DNA from: Bilophila sp964538355
Lineage (GTDB): Bacteria > Desulfobacterota > Desulfovibrionia > Desulfovibrionales > Desulfovibrionaceae
Direction of reading: 5' to 3'
NCBI GenBank assembly: GCA_964538355.1
Contig: CAZIFC010000005.1
Location: 68,724-132,723 of the forward strand
DNA length: 64,000 bases
This document shows positions 33,560 through 42,632 of the stretch, piece after piece (position 1 is the stretch's first letter; the number at the start of each line of letters is the position of its first letter). Both the position numbers and the translations under genes were made by a program. The notes below the pieces were generated by a model, which was not told where the DNA came from, did no database searches, and saw only the letters and a list, made by a program, of their open reading frames with translations.

Positions 33560-34885
33560 CTAGCTGCGCATGGCGAAGTTGATGAGGAACATCAGGGTGA
33601 TGATCCACATGAACAGGCTGACTTCACGGGCACGTCCAGACAGCAGCTTGACGGCGGCATAGCTCACGAAGCCGAAGCCGAAGCCGCTGGCGATGCTGTA
33701 GGTCAGCGGCATCATGATGATCGTCATGAAGGCCGGGAACCCTTCGGTAAAGTCGTTGAAATCGATGTTCATCACTTCCATCATCATGAGCGCGCCCACG
33801 ATGAGCAGGGCCGGAGCCGTGGCGAACGCCGGCACAAGGCCGATGAGCGGCGCAAACACCAGCGAAACGGCAAAGAGGACGGCTACGGTCACGGCGGTCA
33901 GGCCGGTGCGCCCGCCCTGCGAAATGCCGGCGGCACTTTCGACGTAACTGGTGATGGTGGACGTGCCGAGGAAGCTGCTCGCGATCGTGCCTACGGAGTC
34001 GGTGACCAGAGCCTTGTCGAGGTTTTCGATATGGCCCTTCTCATCCATCAGGTTGGCCTTGCGGGAAAGCCCGATGAGCGTGCCCATGTTGTCGAACAGC
34101 TCAACGATGGTGAAGGTGAAGATGATGGAAATGATGCCGTAGTTGAGCGCGCCAAGGATGTCCAGCTGCATGAGCGTGGGTGCAAGGCTCGGCAGCGCGA
34201 AGCTCATTACGCTGTCAACGCCGGTAGGAGCCTTCGCCACGCCGAAGATCATGCCGAGGACGGTGGTAAACAGAATCCCGATGAGCAGGCTGCCCTGCAC
34301 CTTGCGGGCCATCAGCCCCGCCGTGAGCATCAGCCCGCAGCAGGCCAGCAGCGGCCCGGGCTGGGTAACATGCCCGAGGCCGACCACGGTAGCTTCATTC
34401 TTTACCACGATGCCCGCATTCTGCAGGCCGATGAAGGCAATGAACATCCCGATGCCGACCACGATGGCATACTTGAGGTTCATGGGCACGGCATCGATGA
34501 GCAGCTGGCGAATATGCGTAACCGTCAGGATCAGGAAGACGATGCCGGAAAAGAACACCGCGCCGAGGGCGACTGTCCAGTGCAGGCCGAGAACGCCGCA
34601 GACATAGTAGGCGAAAAAGGCGTTCAGGCCCATGCCCGGAGCCACGGCAACCGGGAAGTTGGCCCAAAGGCCCATGGCGGCACTGCCGATGGCGGCGGAC
34701 CAGATGGTCGCGGCAATGGCGGCTTCCTTGGGTATGCCCGCGTCGGCCAGAATGCTCGGGTTGACGAAAATGATGTAGGCCATGGCGACATAGGTCGTCA
34801 GCCCGGCAAGAAGCTCCGTCTTGACGGTCGTGCCCTTTTCCGTGAGTTTGAAAATCCGTTCCAAGATGCCCTGTGGTTGGCTCAT
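33560..34885 (-). CDS. NCS2 family purine permease (AzgA/GhxP type)
   Basis: Inner-membrane symporter for purine bases such as hypoxanthine, guanine or adenine. It has 441 aa and about 12-14 helices. Family motifs: KTELLAGLTTYVAMAYIIFV, ANFPVAVAPGMGLNAFFAY (helix 3), FTIVELFDNMGTLIGLSRKA (helix 8), GTSTITSYVESAAGISQGGR (helix 10). Start MSQPQGILERIF at 34885 is preceded by GCGGGGGATCCC; upstream in-frame codons run through the promoter region. Monocistronic and convergent with the yedE operon. Together with the xdh/ygfK genes it gives an import route for purines. A sigma-54-like site lies upstream. Confidence 0.92.
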   Translation of the reverse strand: MSQPQGILERIFKLTEKGTTVKTELLAGLTTYVAMAYIIFVNPSILADAGIPKEAAIAATIWSAAIGSAAMGLWANFPVAVAPGMGLNAFFAYYVCGVLGLHWTVALGAVFFSGIVFLILTVTHIRQLLIDAVPMNLKYAIVVGIGMFIAFIGLQNAGIVVKNEATVVGLGHVTQPGPLLACCGLMLTAGLMARKVQGSLLIGILFTTVLGMIFGVAKAPTGVDSVMSFALPSLAPTLMQLDILGALNYGIISIIFTFTIVELFDNMGTLIGLSRKANLMDEKGHIENLDKALVTDSVGTIASSFLGTSTITSYVESAAGISQGGRTGLTAVTVAVLFAVSLVFAPLIGLVPAFATAPALLIVGALMMMEVMNIDFNDFTEGFPAFMTIIMMPLTYSIASGFGFGFVSYAAVKLLSGRAREVSLFMWIITLMFLINFAMRS

Positions 34886-34912
34886 GGGATCCCCCGCTGT
34901 TGATGGTTGCAC

Positions 34913-34928
34913 AGCCGGCTTCGTGCCA
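34913..34928 (-). promoter_or_regulatory. Sigma-54-like promoter of the purine permease
   Basis: On the minus strand TGGCACGAAGCCGGCT has a perfect -24 element (TGGCACG) with GG and GC exactly 10 bases apart; the -12 half is weaker (CGGC rather than TTGC). Just upstream, TGTCAAAA and TTTTTGACA (about 34938-34965) form a spaced inverted repeat. If real, the permease would be co-controlled with the ygeY cluster. Confidence 0.45.
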
Positions 34929-35129
34929 GCATGAATGCCTGTCAAAAAGAGACGCCTGTTTTGACACAACAACTAACGGGCCTCAAGGGGAAAATCAATG
35001 GATACCGCCCAAAAGGGAAAGGCCCCCGCGGGATACTTCCCTGCGAAGGCCTGACATGCGGAGAGAAACCTTTTCGCCACCCCCGAACCGGTCCCTGCGG
35101 CAAGGCCGCTGGAGAAGGTTCGCGGGGCT

Positions 35130-35152
35130 GCGGGGAAGGCGGCCTTCCCCGC
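35130..35152 (-). terminator. Hairpin after clpB
   Basis: A perfect 10-bp stem GCGGGGAAGG / CCTTCCCCGC with a 3-base loop sits five bases past the clpB stop. No T-run follows, so it may protect the mRNA end rather than terminate on its own. The rest of 34973-35129 shows nothing else clear. Confidence 0.5.
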
Positions 35153-35156
35153 GTTC

Positions 35157-37775
35157 CTAGAGCCAGTTGACCGTATCGCCGGACTTGACGCCGAACTTCA
35201 GGTTTTCTTCCGTGGCGTCAATGACCACCCCCTGGTCGTCACGCACCTGCCCGCCAATGATGTACTTGGCGAGCGGGGTTTCCACATGGGACTGCAAGTA
35301 CCGCTTGAGCGGACGGGCTCCGTAGTGCGGATCGTAGGCCGCGTCGGAGATGTACTCGTGCGCCGCCTCGGTCAGTTCGAGCGTAATCTTGCGTTCGTCG
35401 AGCCGCTTCTGGAGGCGGCGCATCTGGAGATCGATGATCCGCCCGATCTGTTCGGGGAGCAGCGGCTTGAACAGCACCGTTTCGTCCACCCGGTTCAGGA
35501 ACTCGGGCTTGAAGTGCTGGCGCAGGTCGTCCATGACGCTCGTATACACATCGGAGGCGAACGAACCGTCGGGGTTGATGCCGTCGAGCATCTTGTAGGA
35601 GCCGATGTTCGAGGTCATGATCACGATGGTATTGCGGAAGTCCACCGTCCGCCCCTGGCTGTCGGTCAGGCGTCCGTCATCGAGAAGCTGGAGCAGCGTG
35701 TTGAACACGTCGGGATGCGCCTTCTCGATTTCGTCGAACAGGATGACGCTGTACGGCTTGCGGCGCACGGCCTCGGTCAGCTGTCCGCCTTCGTCATACC
35801 CCACATATCCGGGAGGCGCACCGATGAGCCGGGCCACGGAATGCTTTTCCATGTACTCGCTCATGTCAAGGCGCACGATGTTCTCTTCGCTGTCGAAGAG
35901 GGCTTCGGCCAACGCCTTGCACAGCTCGGTCTTGCCCACGCCGGTAGGCCCGAGGAAGATGAACGAACCCTGCGGACGCGAGGGGTCGGACAATCCGGCA
36001 CGCGTACGCAGCACGGCATCCGCCACGGCCTGCACCGCCTCATCCTGCCCGATCACCCGCTCGTGCAGCTTGTCGGGCAGATGAATGAGCTTGTCGCGCT
36101 CGGACTGGAGCAGCCGCGTCACCGGAATGCCCGTCCAGCGGGCCACGATGTCCGCCACGTCGTCGGGGCGCACTTCCTGCTTGAGCAGGCGCGGAGCCTC
36201 CTGGCCGGTTTCGGCGTCGTGCAGCCGTTTTTCAAGCTCGGGGAGCCTGGCGTACTTCAGCTCCGAAGCGGCCTGGAGATCGCCGCGCCGGGTCGCGTCT
36301 TCAATGGCAAGCCGGGTCTTCTCGATCTCGCCCTTCAGGTTTCTCGCCTCGTTGATGACTCCCTTCTCGCTCTCCCACTGCCCTTTCAGCTCGGCCTGCG
36401 TCATCTGGAGGTTGCGGAGTTCGTTTTCCAGCTTTTCCAGACGGTCGCGGGAGGCGTCATCGGTTTCCTTGCGGAGAGCTTCGCGCTCGATTTCAAGCTG
36501 CATGACCTTGCGGTTGGCCTCGTCAAGTTCCGTGGGCAGCGAGTCGATCTCGGTACGGATCATGGCCGCCGCCTCGTCGATCAGGTCGATGGCCTTGTCG
36601 GGAAGCTGGCGGTCGGTGATGTACCGATTGGACAGCACCACGGATTCCACGATGGCGGAGTCGCTGATACGCACGCCGTGGTGAACTTCAAAACGTTCCT
36701 TCAGGCCCCGGAGGATGGAGATGGTGTCCTCCACGCTCGGCTCTTCCACCAGAACGGTCTGGAAACGGCGTTCCAGCGCGGGGTCCTTTTCGATATACTT
36801 GCGGTACTCGTCGAGCGTCGTCGCGCCGATGCAGTGCAGCTCGCCGCGAGCCAGCAAGGGCTTCAGCAGGTTGCCCGCATCCATCGCGCCGTCGGTCTTG
36901 CCCGCGCCCACGATGGTGTGCAGCTCATCGATGAACAGGATGATCTGCCCCTCGGACTTCTCCACTTCGGACAATACGGCCTTGAGCCGTTCCTCGAATT
37001 CGCCGCGGTACTTCGCGCCCGCGATGAGCGCGCCCATGTCCAGCGCGAAAATCGTCTTGTTCTTGAGTCCTTCCGGCACGTCGCCCTTGACGATACGGTA
37101 GGCCAGGCCTTCCGCAATGGCGGTCTTGCCGACGCCCGCCTCACCGATCAGCACCGGGTTGTTCTTGGTCCGGCGCGACAGGATGCGGATGACGCGGCGG
37201 ATTTCCGCATCACGCCCGATCACGGGGTCGAGCTTGCCCTTGCTGGCGGCCTCGACAAGGTTGCGCCCGTATTTGGAGAGGGCCTCGTAGCTTTCCTCAG
37301 GGTTGGCGGAGGTTACGCGGTGCGGGCCACGCACGGTCATCATGGTTTCGGTAAACTTGTCCGCGGACAGCCCGGCATCAGCCGCGACCTGCCCCAGCCC
37401 GGTGCTGGCGGGCTCGCGCAGCAGCTCGGCGAAAATGTGCTCCACGCTGACGTACTCGTCGCGCAGCCGCTTGGCGAGAGCCTCGGCATTGGCAATGGCC
37501 TTGGCAACCCGCTGGGAAATGGTGATTGTGCCCATTTCCGCGCCCGGCCCACGCACGGAAGGACGCTTTTTCAGCGCAGCCTCCAACGCCGTAGCCAACG
37601 CCTTGGGAGAAACGCCGGCACGCTCCAGCACGCGGGGGACAAAGCCGTCTTCCTGATTCACCAGAGCCAGTGCCAGATGTTCGGCATCGACTTCCTGATG
37701 GCCATACTGGGCGGCAAGTCCCTGCGCCGTAGCCAGAGCTTCGCGGGATTTTTCGGTAAATTTATTGATATCCAT
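35157..37775 (-). CDS. clpB: ATP-dependent chaperone ClpB
   Basis: Hexameric Hsp100 disaggregase that works with DnaK/DnaJ/GrpE to rescue aggregated proteins. It has 872 aa, full length. The N domain starts MDINKFTEKSREALATAQ. The first AAA+ has Walker A GEAGVGKTAIAEGLA (about 205) and DELHTIVGAGK. The coiled-coil M domain spans about 410-520 and marks ClpB rather than ClpA/C. The second AAA+ has LGPTGVGKTELCKALAE (about 607). GAGGTGAACC precedes the start. Last gene of cbpA-cbpM-clpB; 111 bases separate it from cbpM. Confidence 0.97.
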   Translation of the reverse strand: MDINKFTEKSREALATAQGLAAQYGHQEVDAEHLALALVNQEDGFVPRVLERAGVSPKALATALEAALKKRPSVRGPGAEMGTITISQRVAKAIANAEALAKRLRDEYVSVEHIFAELLREPASTGLGQVAADAGLSADKFTETMMTVRGPHRVTSANPEESYEALSKYGRNLVEAASKGKLDPVIGRDAEIRRVIRILSRRTKNNPVLIGEAGVGKTAIAEGLAYRIVKGDVPEGLKNKTIFALDMGALIAGAKYRGEFEERLKAVLSEVEKSEGQIILFIDELHTIVGAGKTDGAMDAGNLLKPLLARGELHCIGATTLDEYRKYIEKDPALERRFQTVLVEEPSVEDTISILRGLKERFEVHHGVRISDSAIVESVVLSNRYITDRQLPDKAIDLIDEAAAMIRTEIDSLPTELDEANRKVMQLEIEREALRKETDDASRDRLEKLENELRNLQMTQAELKGQWESEKGVINEARNLKGEIEKTRLAIEDATRRGDLQAASELKYARLPELEKRLHDAETGQEAPRLLKQEVRPDDVADIVARWTGIPVTRLLQSERDKLIHLPDKLHERVIGQDEAVQAVADAVLRTRAGLSDPSRPQGSFIFLGPTGVGKTELCKALAEALFDSEENIVRLDMSEYMEKHSVARLIGAPPGYVGYDEGGQLTEAVRRKPYSVILFDEIEKAHPDVFNTLLQLLDDGRLTDSQGRTVDFRNTIVIMTSNIGSYKMLDGINPDGSFASDVYTSVMDDLRQHFKPEFLNRVDETVLFKPLLPEQIGRIIDLQMRRLQKRLDERKITLELTEAAHEYISDAAYDPHYGARPLKRYLQSHVETPLAKYIIGGQVRDDQGVVIDATEENLKFGVKSGDTVNWL

Positions 37776-37886
37776 AATGGTTCACCTCTATTGCAGTTCT
37801 GGATCGCGCTTCCTGGAAGGTGTTTTCCATGCAGTGCGACTGTACAAGCGTTATTGCTACCGCTTACCCTTATACAATAAGGCCCC

Positions 37887-38195
37887 CTAACGCTCTGTCA
37901 ATTCCCTGATACGCAATTCAAGACTGGAAATACGCTCCAGAAGATCCATGACAATGGAGCCGCCGAGCGTATGCAGTTCAAAGTCGCTGCACAGGCGTTC
38001 CAGCTTGCGTATCCGGTAGACATCCTCCTGCCGGAACAGCAGAATGGATTCTGCCGTCCTTGTGGGGTTGATCCAGCCCATGTCCATCAGTTCGGAAAGA
38101 CGATCCGGGGTTGTCCCCGTCAGTTCCAGAAACTCGCCCCAGACGACAAGCGTTGAACGGCTGGGGACTTCTGCGGTGTTTTTCAACAGTTCCAT
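37887..38195 (-). CDS. cbpM: CbpM-like chaperone modulator (MerR-fold)
   Basis: Small protein of 102 aa resembling CbpM, which binds the J domain of CbpA and inhibits it. A MerR-like helix-turn-helix is suggested by LVVWGEFLELTGTTPDRLSELMDMGWINP, here given in parts: WGEFLELTG (about 18-26) and ELMDMGWINP (about 34-43). The C-terminal half is a helix ending in a leucine-rich segment (MDLLERISSLELRIRELTER). Start 38195 is preceded by CAGGAGGGAAATC. It starts 23 bases after the cbpA stop, the expected place. A DNA-binding role is an alternative because of the fold. Confidence 0.75.
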   Translation of the reverse strand: MELLKNTAEVPSRSTLVVWGEFLELTGTTPDRLSELMDMGWINPTRTAESILLFRQEDVYRIRKLERLCSDFELHTLGGSIVMDLLERISSLELRIRELTER

Positions 38196-38218
38196 GATTT
38201 CCCTCCTGCGCGGACACA

Positions 38219-39160
38219 TCACGCCTTTTCTGCTGCAAGGGCTTCCCAGAGTTCGCGCTGTTTCGGAGTCAGCTCCTTCGGCGCGTCAATGCCGATCCGG
38301 ACATACAGATCGCCGCGTGCGCTTGCCGGGCCAAGCCCCTTGCCGCGCAGCCGCATCTTCTTCCCGCTTCCGGTTCCGGCGGGGATGTTCAGCTCGACCT
38401 TGCCGTCAAGGGTGGGCACGGTGACCTTTGCCCCGAGCACCGCCTGCCACGGGTCAAGCCGCACCTCGTAGGTGAGATCCGTGCCGTCCACATGGAACAG
38501 GGAATGGGGCGCAAACCGTATCCGCAAATACAAATCACCCTTCGGCCCGCCGTTCGGGGAATCGTACCCCTGCCCGGCAAGGCGGAGTTTGGCCCCGTCC
38601 TTTACGCCTGCGGGGATGTTCACCTTCAAGGTCTTCGGGCCTTCGCCGCCCTGAAGGGTTATGCTCCGTTCCCCGCCTTTCACGGCATCTTCGAGGGAAA
38701 CCGAAATGTCGGCCTCGATATCGCGCCCGCGCTGCGGCTGGGAAGCGTACCCGCCGAAGTTGGCCCCCTGGCGGCCCCCGCCGAACAGCGTTTCGAAAAA
38801 GTCGCTGAAGCCGGAGCCGTCGAAGCCCTGCCCGCCGCCGAACTGCTGCCCGTTGAAGGTGAAGCGGGTTCCGCCTCCGCCGAAGGGGTTGCCCCCGGCT
38901 CCGAAGGGATTGCCGCCGAACTGCTGGCCCTGCTGCCAGTCAGGCCCGAGCTGATCGTACATCTTCCGCTTCTGCTCGTCTTTGAGAACTTCGTAGGCTT
39001 CGTTGATTTCCTTGAATTTTTCCTCGGAGCTTTTGTCTCCGGGGTTCAAATCCGGGTGATACTTGCGGGCGAGCTTCTTGAAGGCCTTGGCAATCTCATC
39101 TTTGGAAGCCTCACGCTCCACACCCAGTATCTTGTAATAGTCCTTATATGAAACACTCAT
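38219..39160 (-). CDS. cbpA: DnaJ-family co-chaperone CbpA
   Basis: J-domain protein that stimulates DnaK and may bind curved DNA. It has 313 aa. The J domain is residues 1-70 (YYKILGVEREASKDEIAKAF; HPD in ARKYHPDLNPGDKS). Then comes a Gly/Phe-rich linker (about 75-135, with repeated NPFGAGGNPFGGGG), and two beta-sandwich C-terminal domains (ITLQGGEGPKTLKVNIPAGV; KKMRLRGKGLG). No zinc-finger CXXCXGXG repeats, so it is CbpA rather than DnaJ. Start 39160 has GGAGGCTGCC. First gene of the operon, 200 bases divergent from the dynamin-like gene. Confidence 0.93.
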   Translation of the reverse strand: MSVSYKDYYKILGVEREASKDEIAKAFKKLARKYHPDLNPGDKSSEEKFKEINEAYEVLKDEQKRKMYDQLGPDWQQGQQFGGNPFGAGGNPFGGGGTRFTFNGQQFGGGQGFDGSGFSDFFETLFGGGRQGANFGGYASQPQRGRDIEADISVSLEDAVKGGERSITLQGGEGPKTLKVNIPAGVKDGAKLRLAGQGYDSPNGGPKGDLYLRIRFAPHSLFHVDGTDLTYEVRLDPWQAVLGAKVTVPTLDGKVELNIPAGTGSGKKMRLRGKGLGPASARGDLYVRIGIDAPKELTPKQRELWEALAAEKA

Positions 39161-39228
39161 GGCAGCCTCCTCGTGAACACGCCTGACGATAGGCCACAGG
39201 CCTTTTTGCGGCCCTGGCCTTAACTGAT

Positions 39229-39258
39229 CATATGTAAAGCCGATCCGTTTCCAGTCAA
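39229..39258 (-). promoter_or_regulatory. Candidate promoter of the cbpA-cbpM-clpB operon
   Basis: On the minus strand TTGACT (39258-39253) is followed after 17-18 bases by an ACATAT/CATATG block. The sequence starts CTTGACTGG, partly like a heat-shock -35 (CTTGAA). An imperfect hairpin at 39191-39220 lies in the leader. Sigma class uncertain. Confidence 0.35.
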
Positions 39259-39360
39259 GATAGTTAGACTTCGGGGGAAGGCCTCCGGGAGCCATTGAAA
39301 AAAAGAGGCGTTGCGGCTAGGCTCAACATTCCACGGCCTTTCCGATACAAGGAGCCTCCC

Positions 39361-41976
39361 ATGTCTTCGCATCCCACATCCGCGTCCATGCTTTCCATGC
39401 TTCCCCAGCCGATCCAGCCGGTTCCCGGGGACTCCTTCAACGATCGCATCCTGCTTCTGCTGGCGGCGGTCGCCACGACGGACGACATGCTCACCTATCG
39501 GGAATACCAGCTGGTGCAGGAAGCGGCGCAGGCCATTTTCGGGGAACGCGCCCTGCATGCCGAACTTCAGGCGAAGCTCCATTACGCGCTGCTGAATCCG
39601 CCCTCCGATCCGGCTGAAATAGCCCGGGACATGGCGAATCAGGCCGACGCGCAAAAGGTTTCCTCCTCCTTTGTGGACACCATGCTGAAAGCCCTTTCCC
39701 GCATCGGCGGGCACGAGGAACGCGTGGACGAGCGGGCGCAGTCCTTGGTCAACGACATCGAATGGGCCTTCCGCAAGTCGCGGCTCGAACGCAGTGCCGG
39801 ACGCGGCATCGGGCTGGGGCTGAATGTGGGGGAAAGCCTCGGCGGGCTTTACCGCATGGCAACAAGCGTCTTTCCCAGCCGTAAGGAGCTTGCGGGCTGG
39901 TTTGCCCCCGAAACCAGCCAGTTCAACGCGGACATGGAACACTTTGCCAGCGCGCTTGACCGCATCGCGTGGACGCTGGACGACATGGACCTGCGGGAAG
40001 AGCTGTACATCTTCCGCAAGATGCTCCGCCGCCAGCCGTTCAAGATTGTCATCGTGGGCGAACGCAAGCGGGGCAAAAGCTCGCTTGTCAACGCCATCAT
40101 CGGGCAGGAGTTGTCCCCCATGCGCGAATCCACCCCGGAAACAGCCACCGTCGTGGAGTTCCGGCACGAGTACGCGCCCGACTACAGCGTCCGGTTTCTG
40201 GACTCCAGCCAGTTCGAAAAGCTGGAGGACTATCTTGAAAACGAACAGGACAACCTGCTCCTGACCCGCAAAATCGAACAGATCCGCCGGGGGGTGGCGG
40301 AAGGGACGTTTATTCCCGGCAAGCTCCTCTCGGGCATCACCTGCTGGGAGGATCTTGCCGACTATATCAGCCTTGAAGGACGGTTTTCCGGATTTGTGGC
40401 CCGGGTGGGCATCGGGCTGCCGCTGGACACGCTCCGCGCCGGCGTCGTGCTGGTGGATACGCCCGGACTGAACGATACCGACAGGTTCCACGATTACCTT
40501 TCCTACGAGGAAAGCCTTGAGGCGGACTGCGTCATCTTCGTCATGGATGCCCGCGATCCCGGATCGAATTCCGAGCTGTCGCTGCTCCGCAAGCTGGCCC
40601 GCAGCGGGCGGACGGTGAGCATCATCGGCGTGCTGACCAACATCGACCGCCTGAACGACGCGGCCAGCCTCGAACAGGCCCGCGAACAGGCCCGCACCGT
40701 GCTGCGCGAGGCCTGCCGCAGTTCGGGCCATGTAGAGCTTGCGGGCATCGTGGCCCTCAATACCCGGCAGGCCGTGGAAGAACGCTGCCACGGCAGGGAC
40801 GCGATTTCCGAAACGCTGTCAAAGGTTTCACGGGGCTTTTCCGGGAGCGGCGAGCTGGAGCAGCTTCTTGCCATCCTGCGCGAAATCATGGATCGCGATG
40901 CCGGCAAGTCTGCCTATCGGGCCAAGATTTCGGAAGCCTATTCGCGGATTGCGGAATCCGCCCGCGACCGCCTCCGCCAGCATGTGCAGGAATACCGCGA
41001 ATCCCTGCCCCAGCCCGAGCTGCTGGGGATGCTGGACGCACACGCGAAGCAGCTCTCGGCCTCGGCACTTGCCTCGCTCGAACAGGCCCGGCAGGTCGTG
41101 AACGCCGCCGCCAAGGAGCTGGACACCTGGGATCAGTCCACTGAAAAGGCCTTGCTGCGGTTCCGGGAAACGCTGGTGCTGCGGCTCATGGATGCCGTAA
41201 ACCGCAAGACCGCCGAGCTTGGCTCCCAGTTTTCCAAGGATTCCATATGGAAGGAATTTGATGCCAACGAAGCCCGCACCATCGCCCGCCGTGCCGTGGA
41301 CGAATTTCTCGAGGAGCAGCGCAGCATTCTCCACAGCTGGGAGGACAAGCTCCGGCTTTTTTCAGCCCGGATGGACGAATTTTCGCAGGAATGCCTGACC
41401 CGCCTCAGCTCCAATATCGACGGACTCAGCGAAGACCCCGGCGAGGTCGAAGGCTCGTCCATGACGGCGACGCACTTTCTTGTCCAGACACACAGGCACA
41501 TGAAAAACCTCGCGGTGTTCACCTCCGGCCTGACCGTGGGGCGGCTGACGGCACTCGGGCCGCTTTCGATCATCGTCACGGCGGGAAACATCCTCGCACT
41601 GGCGGCGGCAAGCCCCTTTGCCGCCGTGGTGTTCGCGGCTGTGGCGGGGACGGCCGGCCTGCTGTACCACCTTGGACGCGAGGAGAAGCGCAAGGCCGCC
41701 TTCCTTGAAAAACGGCGGCGCGACGCGGAAGAATACGCGGACAGAGTCTGCGACGCGCTGCGGCAGGAGCTTGCCGTGGTTCGCGAGGATCTCGGCAAGG
41801 CCTACGAGTTTGAGATCAAGCGCGGTTTTGCCCCGGCTCTGGAAAGCCTGTTCCACCAGTCCGTACACTTGCGGCTGTTCCTCGACGTGATGCAGAAGAT
41901 CCGCAACGACGTTTCCCGCTATGACGCGCATGTGCAAAGGCAGCTTGAAGAACTCGGCGGCATGCTGGAGTGCTGA
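39361..41976 (+). CDS. Dynamin-like large GTPase with TerB-like N-terminal domain, 871 aa
   Basis: Large GTPase predicted to act on membranes. The GTPase motifs are clear: G1 GERKRGKSSLVNA (residues 233-245), G2 region MRESTPETATVVEF (254-267), G3 DTPGLND (366-372), G4 TNID (426-429). Residues about 24-95 (SFNDRILLLLAAVATTDDML onwards) resemble the helical TerB/DjlA-type domain. Residues 520-720 are largely coiled coil. A hydrophobic block at about 729-773 (TALGPLSIIVTAGNILALAA and beyond) could be a membrane paddle or hairpin, as in bacterial dynamin-like proteins. Start 39361 has AAGGAGCCTCCC; upstream codons lack a site. Single gene divergent from cbpA. No second dynamin-like partner is adjacent, unlike many bacterial pairs. 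Confidence 0.85.
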   Translation: MSSHPTSASMLSMLPQPIQPVPGDSFNDRILLLLAAVATTDDMLTYREYQLVQEAAQAIFGERALHAELQAKLHYALLNPPSDPAEIARDMANQADAQKVSSSFVDTMLKALSRIGGHEERVDERAQSLVNDIEWAFRKSRLERSAGRGIGLGLNVGESLGGLYRMATSVFPSRKELAGWFAPETSQFNADMEHFASALDRIAWTLDDMDLREELYIFRKMLRRQPFKIVIVGERKRGKSSLVNAIIGQELSPMRESTPETATVVEFRHEYAPDYSVRFLDSSQFEKLEDYLENEQDNLLLTRKIEQIRRGVAEGTFIPGKLLSGITCWEDLADYISLEGRFSGFVARVGIGLPLDTLRAGVVLVDTPGLNDTDRFHDYLSYEESLEADCVIFVMDARDPGSNSELSLLRKLARSGRTVSIIGVLTNIDRLNDAASLEQAREQARTVLREACRSSGHVELAGIVALNTRQAVEERCHGRDAISETLSKVSRGFSGSGELEQLLAILREIMDRDAGKSAYRAKISEAYSRIAESARDRLRQHVQEYRESLPQPELLGMLDAHAKQLSASALASLEQARQVVNAAAKELDTWDQSTEKALLRFRETLVLRLMDAVNRKTAELGSQFSKDSIWKEFDANEARTIARRAVDEFLEEQRSILHSWEDKLRLFSARMDEFSQECLTRLSSNIDGLSEDPGEVEGSSMTATHFLVQTHRHMKNLAVFTSGLTVGRLTALGPLSIIVTAGNILALAAASPFAAVVFAAVAGTAGLLYHLGREEKRKAAFLEKRRRDAEEYADRVCDALRQELAVVREDLGKAYEFEIKRGFAPALESLFHQSVHLRLFLDVMQKIRNDVSRYDAHVQRQLEELGGMLEC

Positions 41977-42111
41977 TATCACGGTGCCGCTCCAACTAGA
42001 GCAGCTTTCCTTTTAAGCGGCATGAAGTAGTGCACATTACAGAACAAAAAGATTCTAACTGTCCGTTTTACCATCCCCAATCAAAAACGTTCCGCCCTCC
42101 AGAGGCTTACC

Positions 42112-42615
42112 ATGACCATCAGACAAGCAACCCCCGAAGACTTCAACGCCATTTATTCTCTTGTCAAAACGGCATTCCAGACCGCGAAAGTCTCCGACGG
42201 CGACGAACAGGATTTCGTCCTTAAACTCCGGAAGGGGCACTACATCCCCGAGCTGGAACTTCTCGCCGAAGAGGATGGCGTACTCATCGGTCACATCATG
42301 CTGACCGGGGCATCCATCCGTGAAAACGGCGGCTGCTTCGACACGCTGCTCCTCGCCCCGCTATCCGTGGCACTCGAATGGCGCGCCAAGGGCATCGGAG
42401 CGGCCCTCATCCGAGAGGCTCTCGCCAAGGCCGCCGCACTGGGGCATTCTTCCGCCGTGCTCATTGGCGATCCCGGCTATTATGGCCGATTCGGATTCCA
42501 TTCCGTCGCTTCCATCTCCTATCCCGGCGTTCCCGGCGAATACACGCTCGCCTGCGAGTTCACGCCCGGTGCGTTGCGCAACATTTCGGGAGCCATCACC
42601 CTTCCCGATTGCTAA
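42112..42615 (+). CDS. GNAT family N-acetyltransferase (YhbS-like)
   Basis: A 167-aa acetyl-CoA dependent acyltransferase. The GNAT fold is shown by MTIRQATPEDFNAIYSLVKTAF, DGVLIGHIMLTGA, LLAPLSVALEWRAKGIGAAL (motif A with the RxKGIG acetyl-CoA loop) and VLIGDPGYYGRFGFHSV (motif B). The last pattern is typical of the YhbS subgroup. Substrate unknown. CreA follows after 17 bases. The 135-base gap before it (41977-42111) is lower in GC and probably holds the promoter; no good -35/-10 pair stands out. Confidence 0.88.
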   Translation: MTIRQATPEDFNAIYSLVKTAFQTAKVSDGDEQDFVLKLRKGHYIPELELLAEEDGVLIGHIMLTGASIRENGGCFDTLLLAPLSVALEWRAKGIGAALIREALAKAAALGHSSAVLIGDPGYYGRFGFHSVASISYPGVPGEYTLACEFTPGALRNISGAITLPDC

Positions 42616-42632
42616 ACCAAAAGGAAAACGCC

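Noticed and set aside
35286..37880. Long plus-strand open frame opposite clpB
   Set aside because: Antisense shadow of clpB; the predicted protein is rich in Arg, Gly and Val with no family motifs.
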